DNA from: Paenibacillus sp. J5C2022
GTDB lineage: Bacteria; Bacillota; Bacilli; Paenibacillales; Paenibacillaceae
DNA: 56,697 nucleotides
NCBI RefSeq assembly: GCF_025567625.1
Contig: NZ_JAOQJC010000049.1
Location: forward strand, 1 to 56,697
Reading direction: 5' to 3'
In this document: positions 16,370-24,397 of the stretch, in pieces
How the letters are laid out: every line of letters begins with the position of its first letter
Numbering within the stretch: the stretch's first letter is position 1
The notes under the pieces: generated by a model
Told to the model about the DNA's origin: nothing
Seen by the model: only the letters and a program-made list of their open reading frames with translations
Databases searched by the model: none
Position numbers and translations under genes: made by a program

Positions 16370-16671
16370 CGCTGCTGTTCCTTCAACCGCTGGTAGTAGC
16401 CTTGATTGCGGATGCCTGCGAACAGGTTGAATACGCCGATGACGAGGAAGATTGCCCCGATGACGACCCGCAGTGTGGATTCGCCCGACAGCAGCAGCTG
16501 CACGGCGGCGATGAATATAAGCATGGCGCCCATGCACATATTCATACGGGCGGAGCTAATGCCTTTCGCTTTGACATCCGTTGTGCGTCTGGACTTGATG
16601 CTGAACCATACCGAGCCCATCAGACTAATCAGAATGCAGGGTGCAATTACCCATTGAATCAATTCATTCAT
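16363..16671 (-). CDS. ytpI: YtpI-like membrane protein
   Basis: A 102-residue protein with three predicted membrane helices (about residues 5-20, 48-63 and 68-86), a basic loop after the first helix (SIKSRRTT) and a Gln/Arg-rich cytoplasmic tail. Length, topology and position next to ytoI match B. subtilis YtpI, whose role is not known. An AAGGAG lies 15 bases before the ATG, which is long. It overlaps the ytoI stop on the opposite strand. Confidence 0.8.
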   Translation of the reverse strand: MNELIQWVIAPCILISLMGSVWFSIKSRRTTDVKAKGISSARMNMCMGAMLIFIAAVQLLLSGESTLRVVIGAIFLVIGVFNLFAGIRNQGYYQRLKEQQRQ

Positions 16672-16707
16672 CGTTGAATATAGCAGCTCCTTTACGCATA
16701 GAGACGA

Positions 16708-16741
16708 GCGCCTGCAGTGGAGCGGGCGCCCGTTTTTTTTT
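16708..16741 (+). terminator. Plus-strand terminator upstream of ytpI
   Basis: GCGCCTGC (16708-16715) pairs with GCGGGCGC (16722-16729) with one G-U pair, followed by CCG and about eight T. The orientation is plus, so it would stop transcripts reading through from ytoI before they enter the ytrI/ytrH genes in antisense. Confidence 0.65.
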
Positions 16742-16777
16742 CTATTGTACCATGAATTTCGCCGCGTTGCCTTCCAC

Positions 16778-17293
16778 TTAGCCGGGTGGTCTGGCATAGG
16801 CTTTGACCGTCATCCATATCTGCAGCACGTTGTCTACGAGCAGGACGGTTTTCAGCTCGATGGTGTAATCCTTTCCGTACACGTCGCGGTATACCATGCT
16901 CTTCAGCAGATTGCGGGCGAGCTGGGCGTCGGAGTCGATGTCGTAGATGCTTTTGCCCAGGAAGATGGACAGATTCTCCTTCACTCGCTTAATGAGCTCC
17001 GATTCCGTCAATTCATCCAGTTGCAGCCTGTTCTGCTCGCTCACGCTTCCGTTTTCGATCCGCAGCTTGATACTCTTGATGACGGTATGCTGCGATTTGA
17101 AGTGATTGAGATATTTAATATCCTGCTCATATTGCTCCAACTGCTCTTGCAGTCCGCGGTTGACATTGTACATATGCTGGAACTTGGCGATATGCAGTGT
17201 GTTCAGGATCGCCGCTCCGACCAGCATGCCGGCCAGCAGCACGCCAAGCAGCTGAATGAAGCGGGTGTAGCGCTGGAAGGGGGGCAGTCTCAT
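16778..17293 (-). CDS. ytrI: Sporulation membrane protein YtrI
   Basis: A 171-residue single-pass membrane protein: a short basic N-terminus, one helix (about residues 13-30), a coiled-coil stretch (about 42-65; GLQEQLEQYEQDIKYLNHF) and an alpha/beta outer domain. It matches B. subtilis YtrI, which with YtrH is needed for efficient sporulation and is made in the mother cell. It starts four bases after the ytrH stop, so the two are co-transcribed. The nrnA gene that lies beside ytrI in B. subtilis is not present here. Confidence 0.87.
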   Translation of the reverse strand: MRLPPFQRYTRFIQLLGVLLAGMLVGAAILNTLHIAKFQHMYNVNRGLQEQLEQYEQDIKYLNHFKSQHTVIKSIKLRIENGSVSEQNRLQLDELTESELIKRVKENLSIFLGKSIYDIDSDAQLARNLLKSMVYRDVYGKDYTIELKTVLLVDNVLQIWMTVKAYARPPG

Positions 17294-17296
17294 CCG

Positions 17297-17623
17297 TTAT
17301 ACCGCCCCTCTGCATATGATTCTTACCAATTCGGTGGCGAGATGCGCGCCCAGGAAGGCGAACAGTATGAAGCAGATCTGCTGCGCAGCAGGCGATAGCT
17401 GTCCGGCGGATATGTTGCTCTCAATGACGCGGACGGGATCGATAGAGCCGCCGATCGCTGCGACGATCGCCCATATTTTCAGTCGGGCAGCTGTATCCAT
17501 CATGATGGTCGCCGGCGGCATCAGCATGAAGACGGAGCCGATGCCGGCCAGCATAGCGCCTCCTATCACAATGCCGAATGCGATGAAAAAATCCAGTCCC
17601 GCTTTGGACAGGAAGTAACTCAT
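17297..17623 (-). CDS. ytrH: Sporulation membrane protein YtrH
   Basis: A 108-residue hydrophobic protein with three predicted membrane helices, matching YtrH in length and in the short IGSVFMLMPPATIM loop. The ATG at 17623 has GAGGGAG six bases before it and is preferred over the ATG at 17629, which abuts that site. A good sigma-E-type promoter lies just upstream, in line with its known mother-cell expression in B. subtilis. First gene of a ytrH-ytrI operon. Confidence 0.87.
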   Translation of the reverse strand: MSYFLSKAGLDFFIAFGIVIGGAMLAGIGSVFMLMPPATIMMDTAARLKIWAIVAAIGGSIDPVRVIESNISAGQLSPAAQQICFILFAFLGAHLATELVRIICRGAV

Positions 17624-17664
17624 GGCCATCTCCCTCTCATTCTCTCCGTACGATACCCACTATC

Positions 17665-17694
17665 ATTGTATGGGCGTGTCCGCCGCCATTATGA
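17665..17694 (-). promoter_or_regulatory. Sigma-E promoter of ytrHI
   Basis: On the minus strand: TCATAAT (-35, 6 of 7 matches) at 17694-17688, a 15-bp spacer, then CATACAAT (-10, perfect) at 17672-17665. It occupies the same bases as the dnaE promoter on the other strand. Confidence 0.75.
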
Positions 17695-17695
17695 T
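17666..17695 (+). promoter_or_regulatory. Sigma-A promoter of dnaE
   Basis: TTGTAT (17666-17671), an 18-bp spacer, and TATGAT (17690-17695). The GTG start is about 47 bp downstream of the -10. Confidence 0.6.
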
Positions 17696-17741
17696 AAAAT
17701 AGTCATATTCATTGTCTGATAAAGGAAAGGAAGGGATCAGG

Positions 17742-20700
17742 GTGGACGTCCATAGCGGTTCTTCGTTCGTGCATCTTCATGTTCATAGCGAATACAGTCT
17801 GCTCGACGGCGCAGCCCGCATCCCGGAGCTTGTTAACCGAGCGGCGGATCTGGGCATGGACGCGCTGGCGCTGACGGACCATGGCGTCATGTACGGAGCC
17901 ATTCCGTTCTATCGCGCATGCCAGGCCCGCGGCATCAAGCCGATCGTCGGCTGCGAGCTGTATATGACGGCGGAATCACGCTTCCAGAAGGGCTCGCGCA
18001 AGGATCAGCCTATCTATCATCTGATCGTGCTGGCCAAGAATGAGGCAGGTTATCGCAATCTGATGCGGCTCAGCACGATCGGCTATTTGGAAGGCTTTCA
18101 CTACAAACCGCGGGTGGACATGGCCGCGCTCGAGGAGCATGCGGAAGGTCTCGTCTGCCTGAGCGCTTGTCTCGGCGGCGAGGTTGCCCAGCACCTGCTG
18201 CACGACCGAAAGGACGAAGCGCGCGAGGCGGCGCTTCGCTATCGACATATATTCGGCGACGACTTCTATCTGGAGCTTCAGGATCACGGGCTGCTGGAGC
18301 AGAAGAAAGTGATGGCGGACATGATTGCCCTTGCCCGGGAGACGGGCATCAAGCTGGCCGCGACGAACGATGTGCACTACTTGCGTCCGGAAGACAAGGA
18401 AGTGCAGGATGTGCTGATCTGCATCGGTACGGGCAAGACGGTGGAGGACGAGGACAGACTGCACATTCCGACCAACCAGGCTTACCTGAAGCACGTCGGA
18501 GAGATGGCGGAGCTGTTCCGCCATGTCCCGGAGGCGCTGAGCAACACTGTCGAGATCGCGGCCAAGTGCGAGCTTCACATTCCGCTCGGGCGCGCTTCGC
18601 TGCCGGTGTTCCGCCCGGTTCCGGCGGATATGGACTCCAGCGGCTATTTGTCCGAGCTATGCAAGGAAGGGCTAATGGCTAGATACGGCAATACGGAGAA
18701 GTGGCTGCAAGATGCGGCCTTCCGGGAAGAAGCGGAATCCCGTCTCGCTTATGAGCTTGGCGTAATCGACAAGATGGGCTTCAGCGATTACTTTCTCATC
18801 GTATGGGACTTCATCCGGTTCGCCAGAGAGCGGGGTATCCGCGTAGGTCCCGGCAGGGGCTCATCCGCGGGCAGTCTGGTTGCGTATACGCTCCGCATTA
18901 CCGACGTCGATCCGCTGAAGTACAAGCTGCTGTTCGAGCGCTTCCTCAATCCGGAGAGAGTATCCATGCCGGATATCGATATCGACTTCGATGACGAACG
19001 ACGGGACGAGGTTATTCAATATGTCGCCGCCAAGTATGGAGAGTCCCATGTCGCCCAGATTATTACCTTCGGTACGATGGCGGCCAGAGCGGCTGTCCGC
19101 GATGTGGGCAGGGCGCTTGCCGTCCCGTTCCAGGACGTGGACAAGGCCGCCAAGCTTATCCCCGGTGGCGTCGGGGTCAGCCTGCAGGCTGCGCTGGAGA
19201 GCAGCGGCGAGCTGCAGGAGCTGGCGAAGCGCGGTCCGAAGACGGAGAAGCTGATCGACATGGCGATCAAGGTGGAGGGCATGCCTCGCCATGCTTCCAC
19301 CCACGCGGCGGGCGTCGTCATCGCGGCAAAGCCGCTTACGCATTATACGCCGCTGCAGGAAGGCGGCGACGGCATTGCGCTGACGCAATATGCGATGGAG
19401 AATCTGGAGGCGATCGGCCTCCTGAAGATGGATTTCCTCGGCCTGCGAACCCTGTCCATTCTGGAGAGGACACTTCGCTGGGTGAAGGAGCTGCATGGCA
19501 GGGAGATTGACTTCCGCACGGTGGACGATAACGATCCCGCAACGTACGAGATGCTGGGCAAGGGGGAGACGACGGGCATCTTCCAGCTGGAGTCCGCCGG
19601 TGTCCGCCGCGTGCTTCGCGACCTGAAGCCGACGGAATTCGAAGACATCATTTCCGTGCTTGCGCTGTATCGTCCCGGACCGATGGAATTCATTCCGCAG
19701 TATATCGGAGGCAAGCACGGTACGATCGCGGTGCATTACCCGCACTCGGACTTGAAGCCGGTGCTCGCCGACACTTACGGCATCATCGTCTATCAGGAGC
19801 AGATTATGGCGATCGCCTCCCGGATGGCCGGCTTTACGCTGGGAGAAGCGGACTTGCTGCGCCGGGCGGTGTCCAAGAAGAAGCGGGAGGTGCTGGATGA
19901 GCAGCGGGCTCATTTCGTACAGGGAAGCATGGGCATGGGCTATGGCGAAGAGGACGCCAATCGCGTCTACGATATGATCGTGCGCTTCGCGGACTACGGC
20001 TTCCCGAGAGCGCATGCGACGGCATACGGCGTGCTTGCCTTCCAGACGGCCTGGCTGAAGGCGCATTATCCCGTTCCGTTCATGGCATCTATGCTGGCTT
20101 CGGTCACCGGCAACATGCGCAAGACCGCGCAGTACGTCGACGAATGCAGGCGGATGGGGATTGAAGTGCTTCCGCCGGATGTGAACGAGAGCGGCGTCTC
20201 CTTCACGCCCGTCGGCGGCGCCGTCCGGTTCGGCCTTGCCGCTGTCAAGAATGTGGGCACGACGGCTATCGAGGCCATCATGAGGGAACGCCGGGAGCGG
20301 CCTTACGACAGCCTGCTGGATCTGAGCAAGCGGGTCGATCTGCGCGTCGTCAACAAACGCGTGCTGGAATCGTTGATCGGAGCTGGGGCGTTCGACTCCT
20401 TGCCGGGACACCGCGCCCAGCTGCTGGGCGCACTTGAAGAGACGATGGAAGTCGCCCAGAGGTGGCGCAAGGAGCGGGAGGAGCTGCAGATCGAGATGTT
20501 CGGCTTCGACGAGGTGCAGAACTGGGATGTGGAGCTGCCGGAGATCCGGCCGTTCGGAGCTGCTCAGAAGCTGGATCTGGAGCGGGAGCTGATCGGCCTG
20601 TATCTGTCCGGCCACCCGCTTGACGCCATAGCTCCCGTATTGGACGGACTTCAACTGGACAGACTCGTTCAGCTGTCGGAGTTCCCTGACGGCTCCGCTG

Positions 20701-21338
20701 CCGTTCTCGGGGTCATGATTGCGGGTATGAAGCCGTTCCGGACGAAGAAGGGCAAGTCGATGGCATTCCTGGAGGCGGAGGATCGCGTCATGCGCGTGGA
20801 AGCCGTCGTCTTCCCTTCGGTATGGGAGAGATGCTCCTCCAGGCTGCACAAGGACGGCCTTGTCATCATGCTGGCGAAGGTGCAGCATGCCGACGAAGAC
20901 TTCAAACTGCTTGTCGAGGAGGTCTTGCCCCTGGATGGAGAGCGGCAGGACCTCGCTTCAGCCGTTCAACGGCTGCGGAGCAAGGCGGGCGCCAGAGGCG
21001 GAGGAGGCGGAGCCTACGGCAGCAGGCGGAACGATGGGGCGCAAGCGGCACGAGAGCGCCGCGGACAAGCGCGGCAGCCCGTTACGGGGCCGCCCCTCTC
21101 CGCAGGGAAGGCAAGCCGCGCCTATATCAAAATAACCGCAGACAACGAGCGTCCGGAAGTTCTGTCCCGGCTGAAGCGGATTCTGGAGCGGCATACGGGA
21201 GGGATGGAGACGGTGCTGTTCTATGAACGGGAAGGGAAAATGCTGGCGCTGAACAACCGTTCGGCGGTCGCTCCATCGCCTGAGCTTGCGGATTCCGTCG
21301 AAGCCTTGCTGGGCGAAGGCACATTCGTCGTGAAGTAA
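17742..21338 (+). CDS. dnaE: DNA polymerase III subunit alpha, DnaE type
   Basis: A replicative polymerase of about 1198 residues. In Bacillus, DnaE extends primers on the lagging strand beside PolC. The N-terminal PHP domain opens with FVHLHVHSEYSLLDG; the palm carries PDIDIDF (Asp411 and Asp413) and KMDFLG (Asp564) as the metal-binding triad; a helix-hairpin-helix region and an OB fold follow. A Gly/Arg-rich linker (around residues 1085-1130) and a C-terminal domain of about 70 residues end the protein, making it longer than the roughly 1115 residues of B. subtilis DnaE. The start is GTG at 17742 after AAGGAAGG; a TTG at 17712 has no ribosome site. A sigma-A promoter overlaps that of ytrH. 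Confidence 0.96.
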   Translation: MDVHSGSSFVHLHVHSEYSLLDGAARIPELVNRAADLGMDALALTDHGVMYGAIPFYRACQARGIKPIVGCELYMTAESRFQKGSRKDQPIYHLIVLAKNEAGYRNLMRLSTIGYLEGFHYKPRVDMAALEEHAEGLVCLSACLGGEVAQHLLHDRKDEAREAALRYRHIFGDDFYLELQDHGLLEQKKVMADMIALARETGIKLAATNDVHYLRPEDKEVQDVLICIGTGKTVEDEDRLHIPTNQAYLKHVGEMAELFRHVPEALSNTVEIAAKCELHIPLGRASLPVFRPVPADMDSSGYLSELCKEGLMARYGNTEKWLQDAAFREEAESRLAYELGVIDKMGFSDYFLIVWDFIRFARERGIRVGPGRGSSAGSLVAYTLRITDVDPLKYKLLFERFLNPERVSMPDIDIDFDDERRDEVIQYVAAKYGESHVAQIITFGTMAARAAVRDVGRALAVPFQDVDKAAKLIPGGVGVSLQAALESSGELQELAKRGPKTEKLIDMAIKVEGMPRHASTHAAGVVIAAKPLTHYTPLQEGGDGIALTQYAMENLEAIGLLKMDFLGLRTLSILERTLRWVKELHGREIDFRTVDDNDPATYEMLGKGETTGIFQLESAGVRRVLRDLKPTEFEDIISVLALYRPGPMEFIPQYIGGKHGTIAVHYPHSDLKPVLADTYGIIVYQEQIMAIASRMAGFTLGEADLLRRAVSKKKREVLDEQRAHFVQGSMGMGYGEEDANRVYDMIVRFADYGFPRAHATAYGVLAFQTAWLKAHYPVPFMASMLASVTGNMRKTAQYVDECRRMGIEVLPPDVNESGVSFTPVGGAVRFGLAAVKNVGTTAIEAIMRERRERPYDSLLDLSKRVDLRVVNKRVLESLIGAGAFDSLPGHRAQLLGALEETMEVAQRWRKEREELQIEMFGFDEVQNWDVELPEIRPFGAAQKLDLERELIGLYLSGHPLDAIAPVLDGLQLDRLVQLSEFPDGSAAVLGVMIAGMKPFRTKKGKSMAFLEAEDRVMRVEAVVFPSVWERCSSRLHKDGLVIMLAKVQHADEDFKLLVEEVLPLDGERQDLASAVQRLRSKAGARGGGGGAYGSRRNDGAQAARERRGQARQPVTGPPLSAGKASRAYIKITADNERPEVLSRLKRILERHTGGMETVLFYEREGKMLALNNRSAVAPSPELADSVEALLGEGTFVVK

Positions 21339-21416
21339 GGGGCATATTCGCTGCACATATTATCACCTCTTCGCATATGCATAGAGATACAAGCAGTAGC
21401 GAGAGGAAGGATGCCC

Positions 21417-21908
21417 ATGAACAGAATTGAGAATTGGCTGGCGAAGCGAGGCGTGACGGTAGGCGACATTGCGGACATTGTATTTGCATTGCAGCATCCC
21501 TATAACAAGGACTTGAAGCTGTCCCAGTGCGAGGAGAGCGTGCGGGCCGTACTCGGCAAGCGCGAAGTGCAGTATGTGCTGTATACGGGGCTCGCGCTCG
21601 ACGAGCTGGCGGAGCGGGGCTTGCTGCCGGAGCCGCTGCAAGCCATTATGGAGACTGACGAGTCGTTGTACGGCGTCGATGAGACGCTTGCTCTGGGCAT
21701 CACGAATGTGTACGGCATGATCGGATTGACAAGCTTCGGATATCTGGACAAGACCAAACCCGGCATCATCCGTCATCTGAATGTGAAAGGGAATGGCATA
21801 CATGTTTTTCTGGACGATCTGGTAGCGGGACTGGCCGCCGCGGCTTCTGCGCGGATCGCTCACGGCGACCCCAAGGCGATTCAATATCATTTGCCGGAGC
21901 CGCTATAA
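21417..21908 (+). CDS. PgpA-family phosphatidylglycerophosphatase, copy 1
   Basis: A 163-residue protein of the PgpA/YutG family. The family signature is the C-terminal IHVFLDDLVAGLAAAASARI stretch, whose two aspartates should bind metal. PgpA enzymes dephosphorylate phosphatidylglycerophosphate at the membrane; the YutG-like Gram-positive branch lacks the membrane helices of E. coli PgpA, as here. The ATG at 21417 is six bases after GAGGAAGG, while the ATG at 21411 abuts that site. A paralogue lies at 50041-50580. Confidence 0.85.
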   Translation: MNRIENWLAKRGVTVGDIADIVFALQHPYNKDLKLSQCEESVRAVLGKREVQYVLYTGLALDELAERGLLPEPLQAIMETDESLYGVDETLALGITNVYGMIGLTSFGYLDKTKPGIIRHLNVKGNGIHVFLDDLVAGLAAAASARIAHGDPKAIQYHLPEPL

Positions 21909-22004
21909 TTATGTTATCATTATGGCATCATTATGGCCTTTGACGGGTTGGATATAGTGTATAAGGTGAACTAAGCTTTACGCGAAGTTTCAGGAGGTAC
22001 CACC

Positions 22005-22193
22005 ATGTGGACGGTTATTTATATTGCACCCACGCCAGCAATAGCAGAAAACATCAAGAATCGGCTTACTGAAGAAGGTTTCTTGGTGAAAATCCGGCCT
22101 GTCAATTTGTCCAAACAGCAATATGAGATCCTAGTCCCATCAGGTGAGCTTGAGGAAGTGCAGGAAGTGTTCAACACGATCATCCGTCCCTGA
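22005..22193 (+). CDS. Small conserved protein, possibly DUF2007-like
   Basis: A 62-residue soluble protein with an excellent ribosome site (CAGGAGGT, six bases before the ATG). The layout is one alpha/beta unit: a hydrophobic strand (VIYIAPT), an amphipathic helix (AIAENIKNRLTEEGF), strands with KIRPV and YEILVPS, and a final helix. This is reminiscent of DUF2007 putative signal-transducing proteins or ACT-like folds, but I cannot name it firmly. It sits 32 bp upstream of accD and may be co-transcribed with it. Confidence 0.65.
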   Translation: MWTVIYIAPTPAIAENIKNRLTEEGFLVKIRPVNLSKQQYEILVPSGELEEVQEVFNTIIRP

Positions 22194-22233
22194 AGACAGG
22201 TTCGATACGATTGCGCCTTGAGAGGTGTCAAAT

Positions 22234-23124
22234 TTGCAAATTAAGGACTTTTTTTCGAAGAAGAAATACGCGACGATACCTTCCGATCGCGCAGGACGTT
22301 CAGAGCGCTCCAAGCGTGCCGACATTCCGGAAGGATTGATGAATAAGTGCGTCAAGTGCGGCACGATTCAGTACAGCAAAGAGCTGGAGAAAAACATGAA
22401 GGTATGCTCGTCATGCGGGCATCATTTCCGTCTGCACGCTTGGGAGCGGATCGGAATGACGCTTGATGACGGGCGTTTGTCTGAGTTCGACGCGCTGATA
22501 GAATCCGGGGATCCGCTCAACTTTCCCGGCTACGCCAAGAAGCTGGACGCCCAGAAGGAGAAGTCCGGTCTGCGAGATTCCGTCATTACCGGAGAAGGGA
22601 AGATCGGCGGATACCCTGTCGTCATGGCCGTTATGAGCTTCGATTTCTTCACGGGCAGCATGGGCTCGGCCGCCGGCGAGAAGATTACGCGAGCCATTGA
22701 AGCTGCGCATGAGCGGAAGCTGCCGCTTATCATCTTCTCAACTTCCGGCGGGGCGAGAATGCAGGAGAGCATTTTCAGCCTGATGCAGATGGCGAAGACG
22801 AGCGCGGCTCTGGCGAAATTCCAGAACGACGGTGGGCTGTACATCTCGGTGTTCACAGATCCGACGACCGGCGGCGTATCGGCCAGCTTCGCATCGCTAG
22901 GCGATTACAACCTGGCGGAGCCTGGCGCACTGATCGGTTTTGCGGGCCGGATCGTCATCGAGCAGACGATTCGCCAGAAGCTGCCGGATGACTTCCAGAC
23001 GGCGGAATTCAACTTGCAGCACGGACAGCTGGATATGGTCGTTCATCGCAAGGATATGAAGGCTACGCTGTCGAAGCTGTTGGACATGCATGGTGTAGTG
23101 AAGGAGGGATCGAGCGATGACTGA
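22234..23124 (+). CDS. accD: Acetyl-CoA carboxylase carboxyltransferase subunit beta
   Basis: The beta half of the carboxyltransferase that moves the carboxyl group from biotin to acetyl-CoA, making malonyl-CoA for fatty-acid synthesis; it pairs with AccA. A four-cysteine zinc ribbon (CVKCGTI...KVCSSCG) lies near residues 31-55, and the crotonase-like core contains FSTSGGARMQES and the FTDPTTGGVSAS segment. The TTG at 22234 is chosen because AGAGGTG lies six bases before it; a GTG at 22225 falls inside that site. The stop overlaps the accA start by eight bases, so translation is coupled. Confidence 0.95.
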   Translation: MQIKDFFSKKKYATIPSDRAGRSERSKRADIPEGLMNKCVKCGTIQYSKELEKNMKVCSSCGHHFRLHAWERIGMTLDDGRLSEFDALIESGDPLNFPGYAKKLDAQKEKSGLRDSVITGEGKIGGYPVVMAVMSFDFFTGSMGSAAGEKITRAIEAAHERKLPLIIFSTSGGARMQESIFSLMQMAKTSAALAKFQNDGGLYISVFTDPTTGGVSASFASLGDYNLAEPGALIGFAGRIVIEQTIRQKLPDDFQTAEFNLQHGQLDMVVHRKDMKATLSKLLDMHGVVKEGSSDD

Positions 23125-24271
23125 GCTTCCTTTCGAGAAGCCCGTTAATGAGCTTCGTCAGAAGATCAAGGAGCTGAAGAGCCTCAGCATGGGCAAGGGC
23201 ATCGACTTCTCCGAGGAGATCGCCAGGCTGGAGGATCGCTGCAAGCAGCTGGAGGAAGAACTGTACAGCGAGCTTACCCCTGCACAGAAGATGCATATCG
23301 CCCGCCATCATCAGCGGCCTACATCCCTTGATTTGATCCAGTTGATCTTTACGGACTTTATGGAGCTTCACGGGGATCGCCTCTTCGCCGATGATCTGGC
23401 GATCGTAGGCGGTCTTGCGAAGCTGAACGGCGTTCCGGTTACCGTAATCGGTCATCAACGCGGCAAGGATACGCGGGACAACATTGCCCGCTTCTTCGGC
23501 AGCCCTCATCCTGAAGGGTTCCGCAAGGCGCTGCGCCTTATGCAGCAAGCGAACAAGTTCAACCGTCCAATCATTACGTTCATCGATACGAAAGGCGCAT
23601 ATCCGGGCAATACTGCAGAGGAGCGCGGCCAATCCGAGGCGATTGCGCGCAACCTGAGGGAAATGGCCGGCTTCGGCGTGCCTATAATTTGCGTGGTCAT
23701 CGGCGAGGGCGGTAGCGGCGGAGCGCTTGCGATTGCGGTTGGCAATCGCGTGCTTATGCTGGAGAATGCGATCTATGCCGCCATATCACCGAACGGCGCA
23801 GCGTCCATTCTGTGGAAGGATGCTTCCCGTGCGGACGAAGCCGCGGCAGTGATGCGGATTACGGCGAAGGACTTGCTGGAATTCGGGATCATCGAAGAGA
23901 TCGTCGGGGAGCCCAAGGGCGGCGCGCACCGCAATTACGAAGGTGTGGCCGAACTGCTCAGGGAGTCGCTGTGGCGTCATCTGGAGGAACTGGTGAATAT
24001 GTCCGGCGAGGAATTGATTGCGGACCGTTACGAGAAGTTCCGCAAGATCGGCGAATTCCGCATAGCTTCTCCGGAGCAGCAGGAAGCTGAGGCGCCGTCC
24101 GATGAAGACTCCCGGGAGACCGTCGATGTGAAAGGCAGTCAGGAAGCTGAGGAAGGACAAGCCTCCGCAGAGCCGACGTCCATGCAAGGAGACGATGCAG
24201 AGAAGGGACAAGTCGATCAGCCTGAAGCCGCGGAAGCAGAACAGGAGGAAGCGAGCCCGACGCTGAAATAA
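23117..24271 (+). CDS. accA: Acetyl-CoA carboxylase carboxyltransferase subunit alpha, with acidic tail
   Basis: The alpha half of the carboxyltransferase. Core marks include SLDLIQLIFTDFMELHGDR, GHQRGKDT, FIDTKGAYPG and the oxyanion-hole GEGGSGGALAI. The core ends near residue 318; about 60 more residues follow that are rich in Glu, Asp, Gln and Ser (for example EAEAPSDEDSRETV), a low-complexity acidic tail not present in E. coli or B. subtilis AccA (about 320 residues). It overlaps accD. In B. subtilis pfkA follows accA; here pyk follows directly. Confidence 0.95.
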   Translation: MTELPFEKPVNELRQKIKELKSLSMGKGIDFSEEIARLEDRCKQLEEELYSELTPAQKMHIARHHQRPTSLDLIQLIFTDFMELHGDRLFADDLAIVGGLAKLNGVPVTVIGHQRGKDTRDNIARFFGSPHPEGFRKALRLMQQANKFNRPIITFIDTKGAYPGNTAEERGQSEAIARNLREMAGFGVPIICVVIGEGGSGGALAIAVGNRVLMLENAIYAAISPNGAASILWKDASRADEAAAVMRITAKDLLEFGIIEEIVGEPKGGAHRNYEGVAELLRESLWRHLEELVNMSGEELIADRYEKFRKIGEFRIASPEQQEAEAPSDEDSRETVDVKGSQEAEEGQASAEPTSMQGDDAEKGQVDQPEAAEAEQEEASPTLK

Positions 24272-24397
24272 GGATTTTGGGATACACTCGTATTTTTGCA
24301 TATGGCATTACGGCGGCAGGACGGCCGCGAAGCTGCAAGAATACGTGTATGCATATATATTATTGAATTTCAGGCACTAAACGGAGGAAACGAAAAC

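Noticed and set aside
24296..24397. N-terminal extension of pyruvate kinase
   Set aside because: The extension is not conserved and lacks a ribosome site; CGGAGGAAACG lies just before the ATG at 24398.
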